A stretch of DNA of 64,000 bases, from positions 1-64,000 of the forward strand of contig NZ_BARG01000006.1 in assembly GCF_000376565.1 (NCBI RefSeq). The letters run 5' to 3'. This stretch comes from Streptomyces hokutonensis. GTDB taxonomy: Bacteria > Actinomycetota > Actinomycetes > Streptomycetales > Streptomycetaceae. Both the position numbers and the translations under genes were made by a program. This document shows, one piece after another, positions 16,883 through 25,195 of the stretch; positions within the stretch are counted from its first letter, which is position 1; every line of letters starts with the position of its first letter. The notes beneath the pieces are model-generated. The model did no database searches and was not told the origin of the DNA. It worked only from the letters and a program-made list of their open reading frames with translations.

Positions 16883-17800
16883 ATGGCTCCACCACATGGG
16901 AACGACAGACACACATCCGGTCACACGCCGGGTCACACCCGCCGGGCACTGCTCGCCGGGGTGGCGGCGGCCGGTGCGCTGGGCGCGGCCGGCTGCAGCC
17001 GCGTGGCCACCGCGTCTACCAGCAACGGCGGCGATCTGCTCGACCGGCTGAAGGCGCAGGGCGTCGTACGGCTGGGCATAGCGGGTGAGATCCCGTTCGG
17101 CTACATCGACAAGGACGGCCGACTGACCGGTGAGGCACCGAAGTTGGCGGAAGCGATCTTCAAGCGGCTCGGCGTCGGCAGGGTGCAGCCCGTGCCCACC
17201 GAGTTCGGCTCGCTCATACCCGGCCTGAACTCGCAGCAGTTCGACGTCGTGGCCGCCGGGATGTACGTGACCCCGGAACGCTGTGAGCAGGTCATCTTCG
17301 CCGACCCCGACTACCAGGTGCTCGACTCCTTCGTCGTCCGCAAAGGCAATCCGAAGGGGCTGTACGACTACAAGGACGTCGTCGCGAAGAAGGCGAAGTT
17401 CGCCACCGGCACGGGGTACGCGCAGATCCAGCACGCCGTCGACGCCGGGTACAAGCAGGGCGACATCCTGATCGTCCCGGACCAGGTCGCCGGGCTGAAC
17501 GCCGTGGAAGCAGGGCGGGTCGACGTCTTCGCCGGTACGGCGCTCACCACCCGCGCGGTCGTGCAGAAGTCGGCGAAGGCGGAGTCGACCCGGCCGTTCG
17601 CGCCGCTCGTCGACGGGAAACCGCGGATCGACGGGGGCGCCTTCGCGTTCCGGCCGACCGAGACGAAGCTGCGCGACGCCTTCAACGTCGAGCTGCACCA
17701 GCTCAAGAAGAGCGGGGAGCTGTTCCGCATCCTGCGGCCCTTCGGGTTCACCAGGGCCGAGATGACGGACCTCACCGCGAAGGAGCTCTGCGGCGCATGA
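16883..17800 (+). CDS. ehuB: ABC transporter solute-binding lipoprotein (EhuB-like)
   Basis: A 305-residue extracellular solute-binding protein of the amino-acid/ectoine type. The N terminus is twin-arginine-like (TRRALLAGVAAAGALGAAGC) with lipobox AAGC near residue 37, so it is a membrane-anchored lipoprotein. The binding domain (VVRLGIAGEIPFGYIDKDGRLTGEAPKLAE) is typical of the bacterial solute-binding family 3. Start ATG 16883 preferred; an ATG at 16859 adds 8 residues. First gene of ehuBCDA, with ATGA overlap to ehuC. The ligand is inferred from resemblance to ectoine transporters and could be another compatible solute or amide. Confidence 0.82.
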   Translation: MAPPHGNDRHTSGHTPGHTRRALLAGVAAAGALGAAGCSRVATASTSNGGDLLDRLKAQGVVRLGIAGEIPFGYIDKDGRLTGEAPKLAEAIFKRLGVGRVQPVPTEFGSLIPGLNSQQFDVVAAGMYVTPERCEQVIFADPDYQVLDSFVVRKGNPKGLYDYKDVVAKKAKFATGTGYAQIQHAVDAGYKQGDILIVPDQVAGLNAVEAGRVDVFAGTALTTRAVVQKSAKAESTRPFAPLVDGKPRIDGGAFAFRPTETKLRDAFNVELHQLKKSGELFRILRPFGFTRAEMTDLTAKELCGA

Positions 17801-18516
17801 CCTCGGGACTCTGGGAACTCGTCCTCAAGGGGATCTGGACCACGGTCCAACTCCTCGTCCTCAGCGCGCTGTTGGCGACCGCCGTGTCGTTCGTCGTCGG
17901 CGTCGCCCGCACCCACCGGCTGTGGATCGTTCGCTTCCTCGCCGGCTTCTACACCGAGGTGTTCCGCGGCACCTCCGCCCTCGTCATGATCTTCTGGGTG
18001 TTCTTCGTCCTGCCGGTCGCCTTCGGCTGGCAGCTCGTCCCGCTGTGGGCGGGCACCCTCGCACTCGGGCTGACCTACGGCGCGTACGGCTCGGAGATCG
18101 TGCGCGGTGCGCTCGGAGCGGTCGACCCGGCGCAGCAGGAGGGCGGGGTCGCGCTGAGCTTCACGCCCTGGCAGCGGATGCGGCTGATCCTGCTGCCGCA
18201 GGCGGTGCCGGAGATGATCCCGCCCTTCTGCAACCTGCTGATCGAACTGCTCAAGGGCACCGCCCTGGTGTCCGTCATGGGCATGGGTGATCTCACCTTC
18301 AGCGCCAACCTGGTGCGGCTCGCACTGCAGCAGAGCGCGGAGATCTACACGTACATCCTGCTGATCTACTTCGTGATCGCCTTCACCCTCACCCGGCTGA
18401 TGCGCGGCCTGGAGAAGCGGCTGAAGGCCGGGATCGGCAAGGCGCCCGGCAACGAGAAGACCGCGCGTGAACTGAAGCGCGCCCAGACCACAGGGGTCGG
18501 AGGCCGGGTCGCATGA
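17797..18516 (+). CDS. ehuC: ABC transporter permease (EhuC-like)
   Basis: A 239-residue polar amino-acid/ectoine-type inner-membrane permease with about five transmembrane segments and the EAA-type loop GALGAVDPAQQEGGVALSFTPWQRMRLILLPQAV (about residues 104-137). The start overlaps the ehuB stop (ATGA) and its end overlaps ehuD. The gene order binding protein - permease - permease - ATPase matches ehuBCDA. Confidence 0.85.
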   Translation: MTSGLWELVLKGIWTTVQLLVLSALLATAVSFVVGVARTHRLWIVRFLAGFYTEVFRGTSALVMIFWVFFVLPVAFGWQLVPLWAGTLALGLTYGAYGSEIVRGALGAVDPAQQEGGVALSFTPWQRMRLILLPQAVPEMIPPFCNLLIELLKGTALVSVMGMGDLTFSANLVRLALQQSAEIYTYILLIYFVIAFTLTRLMRGLEKRLKAGIGKAPGNEKTARELKRAQTTGVGGRVA

Positions 18517-19163
18517 ACTGGGACTGGAACGCCGTACGCGACTTCATGCCGTACTTCTGGGACGGTCTGGCCGTCAGCCTCCAGGCGCTGCTCCTCGGGT
18601 CGCTGATCTCGTTCGGGCTCGGGCTGGTGTGGGCGCTGCTGATGCGGGCGCCGACTCGCTGGGTGCGCTGGCCCGTTGGGACCGTCACCGAGTTCGTCCG
18701 GGACACTCCGCTGCTGGTGCAGCTGTTCTTCCTCTTCTACGTACTGCCGGAGTGGGGGCTGACCTTCTCCGCGCTGACCACCGGTGTCCTCGCGATCGGG
18801 CTGCACTACTCGACGTACACGATGCAGGTCTACCGCGCCGGCATCGAGGCGGTGCCCGTCGGCCAGTGGGAGGCCGCGACCGCGCTGAATCTGCCGGTGC
18901 GCCGGACCTGGACGGCCGTGATCCTGCCGCAGGCGATCCGCCGGGTGGTCCCGGCGCTGGGCAACTACGTGATCGCGATGCTCAAGGACACCCCGATCCT
19001 GATGGTGATCACCGTGCTGGAACTGCTGGGGCAGGCCCGGCTCTTCTCCCAGCAGCACTTCCAGTTCACCGAGCCCATCACCGTGATCGGGGTGGCCTTC
19101 GTTCTCATCTCCTATCCCGCCTCCCTGCTGATCCGAGCCCTGGAGCGACGCCTTGTCCGCTGA
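18513..19163 (+). CDS. ehuD: ABC transporter permease (EhuD-like)
   Basis: A 216-residue second permease of the importer, about five membrane helices, with the EAA loop GIEAVPVGQWEAATALNLPVRRTWTAVILPQAIRR (about residues 108-143). Start ATG overlaps the ehuC stop (ATGA). Its last 11 bases overlap the TTG start of the ATPase gene, so the four proteins are translationally coupled. Confidence 0.87.
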   Translation: MNWDWNAVRDFMPYFWDGLAVSLQALLLGSLISFGLGLVWALLMRAPTRWVRWPVGTVTEFVRDTPLLVQLFFLFYVLPEWGLTFSALTTGVLAIGLHYSTYTMQVYRAGIEAVPVGQWEAATALNLPVRRTWTAVILPQAIRRVVPALGNYVIAMLKDTPILMVITVLELLGQARLFSQQHFQFTEPITVIGVAFVLISYPASLLIRALERRLVR

Positions 19164-19950
19164 CACGCCCCTCGTGAACGATCCCGACGCCCACGCCAAC
19201 CCGCCGGTCGACGGCAGCGAGCTGATCCGCCTCGACCACGTCACCAAGCGCTTCGGGTCCAACACCGTCCTCGACGACCTCGACTTCTCCGTAGAGTCCG
19301 GCAAGCACGTCACGCTCATCGGGCCCTCCGGGTCGGGCAAGACGACGATCCTGCGGTTGCTGATGACCCTGACGAAGCCGGACGAGGGGACGATCACCGT
19401 CGACGGGGAACAGCTCTTCCCCGCGCCCGAGAAGCGGGTCCGCGAGATCCGCAAGAAGATCGGGATGGTCTTCCAGCAGTTCAACCTGTTCCCGAACATG
19501 ACCGTCCTGCGCAACATCACCGAGGCACCGGTCACCGTGCTGGGCATGCCCAAGGACGAAGCGGAAGCGCGCGCACTGGAGCTGCTGGACCTGGTCGGCC
19601 TCGCCGACAAGGCCGACGCCCGCCCGACCCGGCTCTCCGGCGGCCAGCAGCAACGCGTGGCGATCGCGCGGGCGCTGGCGATGCGCCCGCAGGTGCTGCT
19701 GCTCGACGAGGTGACCTCCGCGCTGGACCCGGAGCTGGTCGCGGGCGTGCTCGACGTGCTCCGGGACATCGCCCGCACCACCGACATCACCATGCTCTGT
19801 GTGACCCACGAGATGAATTTCGCCCGGGACATTTCCGACCAGGTCCTGATGTTCGACGCGGGCAAGGTCATCGAATCCGGCCCGCCGGAGCGGATCTTCG
19901 GCGATCCGGAACAGCAGCGGACCCGCGAATTTCTCGGCGCGATTCTTTGA
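19153..19950 (+). CDS. ehuA: ABC transporter ATP-binding protein (EhuA-like)
   Basis: A 265-residue ATPase: Walker A GPSGSGKTT (about residue 57), Q-loop FQQFNLF, signature LSGGQQQR, Walker B VLLLDEVTSALD, and the H-loop CVTHEMNFA. It energises import through EhuC/EhuD. The start is TTG 19153 with GGAG seven bases upstream, inside the ehuD coding end; no ATG or GTG alternative retains the N terminus. Stop at 19948-19950 is followed directly by an inverted repeat. Confidence 0.88.
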   Translation: MSADTPLVNDPDAHANPPVDGSELIRLDHVTKRFGSNTVLDDLDFSVESGKHVTLIGPSGSGKTTILRLLMTLTKPDEGTITVDGEQLFPAPEKRVREIRKKIGMVFQQFNLFPNMTVLRNITEAPVTVLGMPKDEAEARALELLDLVGLADKADARPTRLSGGQQQRVAIARALAMRPQVLLLDEVTSALDPELVAGVLDVLRDIARTTDITMLCVTHEMNFARDISDQVLMFDAGKVIESGPPERIFGDPEQQRTREFLGAIL

Positions 19951-19953
19951 CGT

Positions 19954-20020
19954 TTGTTCAACTACGCCAAGTGAACAACCGAACACCCAAGGTCTACGCC
20001 ACGTGGCATGCCTTAGGCAT
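19954..20020 (+). promoter_or_regulatory. Two palindromes between ehuA and the IclR gene
   Basis: TTGTTCA (19954-19960) and TGAACAA (19972-19978) are perfect inverted arms around 11 bases. A second palindrome, ATGCC-TTA-GGCAT, lies at 20008-20020. Both sit in the 220-base leader of the IclR-family gene, the usual place for its operator; the first could alternatively be a weak terminator for the ehu operon. Confidence 0.5.
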
Positions 20021-20170
20021 ATGCCAATGGTCCCGCGTCCCAGTTGGGAGGGCATGAGCAGGAACACAATCTCGCCAACAGCCGCTCCACATCGGCCGTT
20101 TGACAGCTATCGTGGAGAGGATTCGCTGTCCGGTATCACGGCCCAAAAAGCGAGCGCAGGGAGAAACACC

Positions 20171-20929
20171 GTGGCGCTGATGCACGAGCCGACCGCTCCC
20201 TACCACTCGGTACAGGAAGCACTGCGCATCCTGGAGACCGTCGCGGGACACACCACCGGTGTCACGGACACCGAACTGGCCCGCCGCACCGGCCTCGGCG
20301 TCGAGCGCCTGACCATACTGCTGCGGACCCTGCGCCGCGAGGGCTACGTCGAGCAGCTCACCGACGGCGCCTACGTCACCGGCGAGGCCCTGGGCCGGCT
20401 CGGCTCCGCGGCCGGCCGCGACCAGGCGGTGCGCGAGCAGATCCAGCGCACCCTGGACCGGCTGCGCGACTCCCTGGGCGCGGCGGTCTACGTCAGCAGG
20501 TACGTCGACGGGGAGGTCACGATCACGCAGTACGCGGCCGGGCCCACCACCCCTGCGGTCAACGAGTGGGTCGACTTCCGCTTCTCCGCGCACGCCACCG
20601 CGCTCGGCAAGAGTCTGCTGGGCCAGCTCGACCACAACGGCCGCCGCGACCATCTCTCCCGCCACAAGATGGCCCGCCTCACCTCGCGCACCATCACCAG
20701 CGACAAGCTGCTCCTCTCCCGCCTGGAGACCCAGCCGCCGACCGTCCCCCATCTCGACCTCCAGGAGTACGCGGTGGGCACGGTCTGCGCCGCCGTCCCC
20801 ATCACGGCCGGCTCCTCGGTGGGCTGCCTGGCCCTCTCCCTCCCGATCGAACACGCCCACCGCCTCCGCCAGGCGGCGGACACCCTGAACCGCGAGGCGG
20901 GCCCGGTCCTGCTCTCCCTGGCCATCTAG
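20171..20929 (+). CDS. IclR-family transcriptional regulator
   Basis: A 252-residue regulator: winged helix-turn-helix at residues about 10-70 (SVQEALRILETVAGHTTGVTDTELARRTGLGVERLTILLRTLRREGYVEQ) and an effector-binding IclR domain to the end (FSAHATALGKSLLG, YAVGTVCAAVPI). Start GTG 20171 with GGGAG eight bases upstream; the longer frame from 20003 would cover the palindromic leader. It lies 220 bases after ehuA on the same strand, so control of the importer and adjacent catabolic genes is likely but not shown. Confidence 0.87.
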   Translation: MALMHEPTAPYHSVQEALRILETVAGHTTGVTDTELARRTGLGVERLTILLRTLRREGYVEQLTDGAYVTGEALGRLGSAAGRDQAVREQIQRTLDRLRDSLGAAVYVSRYVDGEVTITQYAAGPTTPAVNEWVDFRFSAHATALGKSLLGQLDHNGRRDHLSRHKMARLTSRTITSDKLLLSRLETQPPTVPHLDLQEYAVGTVCAAVPITAGSSVGCLALSLPIEHAHRLRQAADTLNREAGPVLLSLAI

Positions 20930-20951
20930 CGGCTGCTCCGACCCTGGTCCA

Positions 20952-20977
20952 GAGCACCCCTCCGGACCAGGTAGTAT
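20952..20977 (+). promoter_or_regulatory. tRNA-Lys 2 promoter block
   Basis: GAGCACCCCTCCG (20952-20964), then TAGTAT (20972-20977) as a -10. The block closely resembles the one before tRNA-Lys 3 (27880-27905), with the same 14-base separation, indicating the two tRNA cassettes share ancestry. The leader to the tRNA is about 50 bases. Confidence 0.5.
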
Positions 20978-21027
20978 TTTCTCGTCGCCCTCCGCGAGAC
21001 ACCGATCCAGCGGAAGGCGTGAGTCAT

Positions 21028-21101
21028 GCGCCGCTAGCTCAGTTGGTTAGAGCAGCTGACTCTTAATCAGCGGGTCCGGGGTTCGAGTCCCTGGCGGCGC
21101 A
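21028..21101 (+). tRNA. tRNA-Lys (CTT)
   Basis: Identical 74-base tRNA-Lys with anticodon CTT, as at 7490. CCA is not encoded. It precedes a low-GC gene on the opposite strand. Confidence 0.97.
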
Positions 21102-21110
21102 CAGTGTGTG

Positions 21111-21147
21111 ATCAAGGGCATCCTTCTTCGGGAGGGTGCCCTTGGTC
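21111..21147 (+). terminator. Terminator hairpin after tRNA-Lys 2
   Basis: CAAGGGCATCC (21113-21123) pairs with GGGTGCCCTTG (21134-21144) with one G-T pair. The same stem, with different flanks, follows tRNA-Lys 3, supporting a common origin of the two cassettes. Confidence 0.75.
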
Positions 21148-21156
21148 GTCTTCCAG

Positions 21157-22044
21157 CTAACGCGCGCCATTGCGTGACGGATGGCGTGGTGGAGGGGCGA
21201 GGAACGCGATCTCGGCATCCGTCAGGGGCCGAGCTTCGTTCCACAGGGTGTTGAATTCACTCATGTACACCCTGAAGAGAGAGCGGTTGGCGCCCTTGAT
21301 CTCCAGAGCGGGACAGGACTCCGCAGGCGCATGGTAAAGATAGGGTGTCGCGATCAGTGTCTGGTCGAAGCGGGACACCATGACGTACTGGATCACTCCT
21401 TCGAGGACCCGCACTTGGAATGCGTCACCGTGCTCCTCGCTAATTTTTTTCGCCACGTTGTGGAAGAACCAGAGTGATTCCCTGTTGTGGGCGGAAGTGG
21501 AGCCCCCTTTGTTCGGCTCACTCTCCACGACTTCCAGCATCGATTCACTGTCCTGCGTAATCGGCGCATACAGCATGATGCGATAGCGACAGCCTTGAGC
21601 GGCACCGGCGGACACGCTGTTCAAGAAGGAATCCCGATCCAGCACCCAGTTGTGCTGCGCGACGCCGGACAGGACGACCTCTTGGCCGGCGCCCGCGAGG
21701 AGATTCTGCCACTCACGGGGTGTGCCGTGGCCGGCGTTGCGTTCGCTTGCGCGGACCAGACCGGCCGCGCGCAGGGTCTCCGCGGTGGAAAGCAACTGGC
21801 TCAACTCCGTGGCACGTTGCTGAATCAGGGCCACGTCACGCGCGATGTCACTCGTTCCCGGGGTGAGCGGCTCGCCGCCCATCATGTCCCAGAGAAGGGT
21901 GAGCAGCGCCGTGCTGAGAAAGATGATTCCCACGTTGATCAGCATCTGATTGGCCAAGGAGCCACCCGCGGTGCGCGGGGCGATCAAAAGACAGCATGCG
22001 CCCGCCAGCGCGAAAACCGTCCGTGCCAGCCCGGGACGATTCAT
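21157..22044 (-). CDS. Hypothetical membrane protein of lower GC
   Basis: A 295-residue protein I cannot assign. Two hydrophobic segments lie at the N terminus (about residues 8-25 and 33-50: VFALAGACCLLIAPRT, INVGIIFLSTALLTLLW), followed by a soluble domain of about 230 residues. That domain has alternating hydrophobic strands (EVVLSGVAQHNWVLDRDSF, YRIMLYAPIT, VIQYVMVSRFD), loosely reminiscent of a PLD-like fold but without an HKD motif. By eye its GC is well below its neighbours (some 60-base lines near 53%), and it adjoins tRNA-Lys 2, which suggests horizontal acquisition. Start ATG 22044; no strong ribosome site. Confidence 0.75.
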   Translation of the reverse strand: MNRPGLARTVFALAGACCLLIAPRTAGGSLANQMLINVGIIFLSTALLTLLWDMMGGEPLTPGTSDIARDVALIQQRATELSQLLSTAETLRAAGLVRASERNAGHGTPREWQNLLAGAGQEVVLSGVAQHNWVLDRDSFLNSVSAGAAQGCRYRIMLYAPITQDSESMLEVVESEPNKGGSTSAHNRESLWFFHNVAKKISEEHGDAFQVRVLEGVIQYVMVSRFDQTLIATPYLYHAPAESCPALEIKGANRSLFRVYMSEFNTLWNEARPLTDAEIAFLAPPPRHPSRNGAR

Positions 22045-22208
22045 GTCCCACCCTCCCGCCGTTACTGCTTACGTTGGAGGGGACGCGTCGCTCACGGAGA
22101 GGGTTCTTGTGCGCGAAGGGAAAGCGGTAGCAGAGGGAGCATTCCGGGGCGTGCAAAACTCCTGCGCGCCGCAGGCGAGGCACACGCCGGGCGACGGGCT
22201 TTGGAGGA

Positions 22209-23864
22209 TCAGGTTCGGAGGTTCAAGGGAGTCTCAGATTCGGCGTCCTCCGCACTCAGCAACCGATAAGCCCCCTCCCCCGCCGGCCGCCACCACACCG
22301 GATCCGCGCACCGCACCCCCTCCCGCCGCAGCCCCGCCCGATGGATCTTGTTCGTTGCCGTGACCGGCATCCGTCGCACCACCCGTACGAAGCGGGGCGC
22401 CATCTTCGTCCCCAAGTCCGGCTGGGACAGGAGGAATTCGGCGAAGGCGAGTGGGTCGAAGTGGCCGGCGATGGTGGCCATGACCTGGTCGCCGGTGACC
22501 GGGTCCGGTACCGCGTAGACCGCCACGGCGTCGGCGCCCTCGTAGCGGGCGAGGATGTTCTCGATCATCGCGGCGGCGAGGTTCTCGCTGTCGACGCGGA
22601 GGCGGTCGTCGGTGCGGCCGGCGAAGTAGAGGTAGCCGTCGGCGTCCCGGTAGAAGAGGTCACCGGTCCAGTACCACCCTCCCCCACTCTCGGCTTCGCT
22701 CGAGCGGGGGGACCCCCACCGCCGACGCTCCGCGTCCGCCTCCGGGTTGCGCCAGTAGCCCTCGAAGGGGTTGGGCCCGCGGTTCACCAACTCCCCTATC
22801 GCCGTATCCCCGTTGAGCAGCCGGCCGGCCGAGTCGAAGACCGCCGGCGGGCACTCCTCCCAGGTCTCCGGATCGAGTACGGCGAGCCCGGGCGCCGCCC
22901 GTCCGACCGCCCCGGTCGGTGTCCCCGGCGACCACTGCACCGCCGCCCCGCCCTCCGAGGACCCGTACCCCTCCACCAGCCGCACCCCGAACCGCCGCTC
23001 GAACGCCGCCGCGTCCACCGCCCCCGCCTCCGTGCCGAAGCCCATCCGCAGCGGGTTGTCCCGGTCGTCGGGGCGTTCCTCCGTGGCCAGGACGTACTGC
23101 ACGGCACGCCCGACGTAGGTGAAGTACGTGGCCCGGTAAGCCCGTACGTCGTCCAGGAAGCGGGACGCCGAGAACCTGCGGCGCAGCGCCACCCCCGCCC
23201 CGGCCGCCAGCGCCGGTGCCCAGTCGGCGATCACCGCGTTGCCGTGGAACATCGGCATGCAGATGTAGTGCACGTCGTCCGGGAGGACCCCGAAGCTGTC
23301 GACCAGCGAGGCTCCGGCGGCGGCGAGGCGGCCCTGGGTGCAGATCGCGGCCTTCGGGGCACCCGTGGAACCCGAGGTGAAGTAGAGCAGGATGCGGTCG
23401 TCGGGCGTGGCCCGGGAGAAGGCGTCCGGTTTGGTGTTCGCGTACGGCGCGAGGAGGTCGTCGTAGGCCTGAGTGTCCGTCACCAGGACGCGCACACCCG
23501 GAAGTCGGAGGTTCTCCAGCAGCGGAAGGTGTGCGCGCTCGGTGATCAGGAGCCGGCATTCGGTGTGCAGGATGTCGCGGGCCAGCTCCGGGCCCCGGCG
23601 GGTGGGGTTGACGCCGGCGACGGCCGCGCCCGCGAGGGCCGCCGCGCTCAACCACAGGGGATATTCAGGGGTGTTGTCGAGCAGGACGCCGACGTGGGGT
23701 GCGGCGCCGGGCGGCAGGAGGTCGGTGAGGAGCGCCGCTCTGGCCGCGGCGCCGGCCGCCACCTCGTGGTGGGTGAGCGTGCGCCCCTCGCACCACAGCC
23801 CGGGGCGGTGGTCCTCCCACCGTGCCTGTACGAGTTCCGCGACGGTACGCCTCCTGGACTCCAT
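22209..23864 (-). CDS. AMP-dependent acyl-CoA synthetase
   Basis: A 551-residue adenylate-forming enzyme that activates a carboxylic (probably fatty) acid to acyl-CoA. Core motifs: P-loop YFTSGSTGAPKAA (about residue 157), VEGYGSSEGG, GWYWTGDLFYRDADGYLYFAGRTDDRLRVDSENL, and a C-terminal NKIHRAGL with the catalytic Lys. A dispersed repeat has inserted about 14 extra residues (GSPRSSEAESGGG, about 382-395) just before the WYWTGD motif. Start ATG 23864 has no clear ribosome site, and a TACCGT 8 bases upstream would fit a leaderless start. Substrate unknown; not obviously linked to neighbours. Confidence 0.88.
   Translation of the reverse strand: MESRRRTVAELVQARWEDHRPGLWCEGRTLTHHEVAAGAAARAALLTDLLPPGAAPHVGVLLDNTPEYPLWLSAAALAGAAVAGVNPTRRGPELARDILHTECRLLITERAHLPLLENLRLPGVRVLVTDTQAYDDLLAPYANTKPDAFSRATPDDRILLYFTSGSTGAPKAAICTQGRLAAAGASLVDSFGVLPDDVHYICMPMFHGNAVIADWAPALAAGAGVALRRRFSASRFLDDVRAYRATYFTYVGRAVQYVLATEERPDDRDNPLRMGFGTEAGAVDAAAFERRFGVRLVEGYGSSEGGAAVQWSPGTPTGAVGRAAPGLAVLDPETWEECPPAVFDSAGRLLNGDTAIGELVNRGPNPFEGYWRNPEADAERRRWGSPRSSEAESGGGWYWTGDLFYRDADGYLYFAGRTDDRLRVDSENLAAAMIENILARYEGADAVAVYAVPDPVTGDQVMATIAGHFDPLAFAEFLLSQPDLGTKMAPRFVRVVRRMPVTATNKIHRAGLRREGVRCADPVWWRPAGEGAYRLLSAEDAESETPLNLRT
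22678..22719. repeat. In-frame palindromic repeat inside the acyl-CoA synthetase gene
   Basis: A CCCCCACTCTCGG...CTCGAGCGGGGGG hairpin: CCCCC/GGGGG outer stem and CTCG/CGAG inner stem. This sequence type recurs widely in Streptomyces genomes, usually between genes. Here it is in frame and is translated. Confidence 0.65.
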
Positions 23865-23913
23865 GGGGGCGCACGGTAGTTGACATACCGTCAGATGTGG
23901 AGGGGTGTGCCGG

Positions 23914-24378
23914 TCAGAACCCGTCGGGGCCCGAGCCCGCGAAGGTGGTGGCGTAGGAGGCGATGAAACCGATGCAGAACACGACGATCACGCCGAGGAA
24001 GGCCAGGATGCCGAAGGTGGCCGCCGCCTGCTTGCCCCGGCTGGGCTCGTGCGCGGTGGCGACCACCTCGCGGCCGTCGGTGTAGTACACGGTGACGTAG
24101 TCGCCCTCGATGACGGTCCCCCGGCCGCCCTCCTCCTCGAACCGCACGGAGCGGCCGTCGCGGGCGGTGAACTCGTACACGTGGTGGAGCGTCGTGCGCA
24201 CCGAGGTGTCACCGTGCCCGCCGCTCACCGTCGTGTACGAGCGCAGGCAACGCCCCTCGGCCGTCAGGCCGCTGTTCCAGGCACCGCGCACCTGGAGCCA
24301 GCGGCGTGTCACGCGATACCCCATGAAGAGGGCGAAGGCCATGACGAGGCTTGGGATGAGGTAGAAGATCAGGTCCAT
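23914..24378 (-). CDS. DUF3592-family membrane protein
   Basis: A 154-residue protein with one transmembrane helix at each end (IPSLVMAFALFMGY, about residues 8-21; AATFGILAFLGVIVVFCIGFI, about 119-139) enclosing an extracytoplasmic or cytoplasmic beta domain (VYEFTARDGRSVRFEEEGGRGTVIEGDYVTVYYTDG). This is the DUF3592 arrangement. ATG 24378 follows GGGGGA. Function unknown. Monocistronic on the minus strand upstream of the LPMO gene's end. Confidence 0.82.
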   Translation of the reverse strand: MDLIFYLIPSLVMAFALFMGYRVTRRWLQVRGAWNSGLTAEGRCLRSYTTVSGGHGDTSVRTTLHHVYEFTARDGRSVRFEEEGGRGTVIEGDYVTVYYTDGREVVATAHEPSRGKQAAATFGILAFLGVIVVFCIGFIASYATTFAGSGPDGF

Positions 24379-24456
24379 GGTGCGTCCCCCGAGGTCGGAT
24401 ACCGCTTGGTGGAGGGAACCTACCCCCGGGGAACGCCGGACTGTCTCAAGCGAAGC

Positions 24457-25062
24457 TCAGAAAGTGACGTCCGAGCAGGCGTAGAACGCGTTGGCCGTGT
24501 CCGCGATCGTCCACACCGCCACGATCACGTGGTGGCCGGTCAGGCCGGACGGAAGCGTGCCGCTGTGCGAGAGGGTGGCCGGCGGGCGCTGGCCGTTGTA
24601 GGGGACGGTGAGGAACGGCGTGGTGTTGAGGTCCGAGCGGGCCAGGTTGTGGTTCTGGTTCCAACCCGCCTTGGTGACGTAGTACTTGAAGTCCGTGGTG
24701 GCGTGCATGGCCGTGAACTGCCAGCGGAAGGTGTACGACTGACCACCCGTCACCTTTGTCGTCGGCCACGCGGCGCCCGACGGGGTCTTCGGCGCGCTGA
24801 GCTGGGCGAAGCGGCTGATGCCGCCGTTGCAGATCTGGCCGTCGGCGGGACCGGCGGCCGGGAAGCCCTTGGGGGCCTCGACGCTCTGCGGCTCGTACTG
24901 GATGTCACCGCAGTTCGTCACCGTGCCGTTGGCACAGAGCTTCTGCCTGCTGATGGGGAGGTCGGTGTAGCCGTGGCTGCTCGCGGCCCCGGACGAGAGC
25001 ACGATGGCCCCGGCCGTGGTGAGCCCGAGCACGCCCGCGTACCACTTGGTCTTTTTGCGCAT
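24457..25062 (-). CDS. Secreted lytic polysaccharide monooxygenase (AA10)
   Basis: A 201-residue copper LPMO of the AA10 (chitin-binding CBP21-like) family. The signal peptide (MRKKTKWYAGVLGLTTAGAIVLSSGAASS) ends directly before HGYTDLPISRQ, giving the mature N-terminal His needed for the copper histidine brace; the second His is in FTAMHATTDFKYYVTKAGW. Single domain, no binding module. ATG 25062 follows AGGAG. It resembles the chitin-active LPMO encoded near cslA-glxA in S. coelicolor and S. lividans (recalled SCO2833), so it may act on chitin or on the hyphal surface glycan. cslA/glxA lie 11 kb downstream, separated by the gene cluster at 28-35 kb. Confidence 0.93.
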   Translation of the reverse strand: MRKKTKWYAGVLGLTTAGAIVLSSGAASSHGYTDLPISRQKLCANGTVTNCGDIQYEPQSVEAPKGFPAAGPADGQICNGGISRFAQLSAPKTPSGAAWPTTKVTGGQSYTFRWQFTAMHATTDFKYYVTKAGWNQNHNLARSDLNTTPFLTVPYNGQRPPATLSHSGTLPSGLTGHHVIVAVWTIADTANAFYACSDVTF

Positions 25063-25195
25063 GCTGCCGCTCCTGGAGAACGTGTGGGGAGTTCCGTGAG
25101 CCGTGCAGGTCTAGACCAAGTCCCAGATTATTGCCCCTACTTGACTGTGTCCATACCAAAAGCCGTGTCCGTCTGCGGGGACGTCTCCGGGCCCG

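Noticed and set aside
22045..22208. Small gene between the low-GC gene and the acyl-CoA synthetase
   Set aside because: Short frames exist but none has a ribosome site or credible composition.
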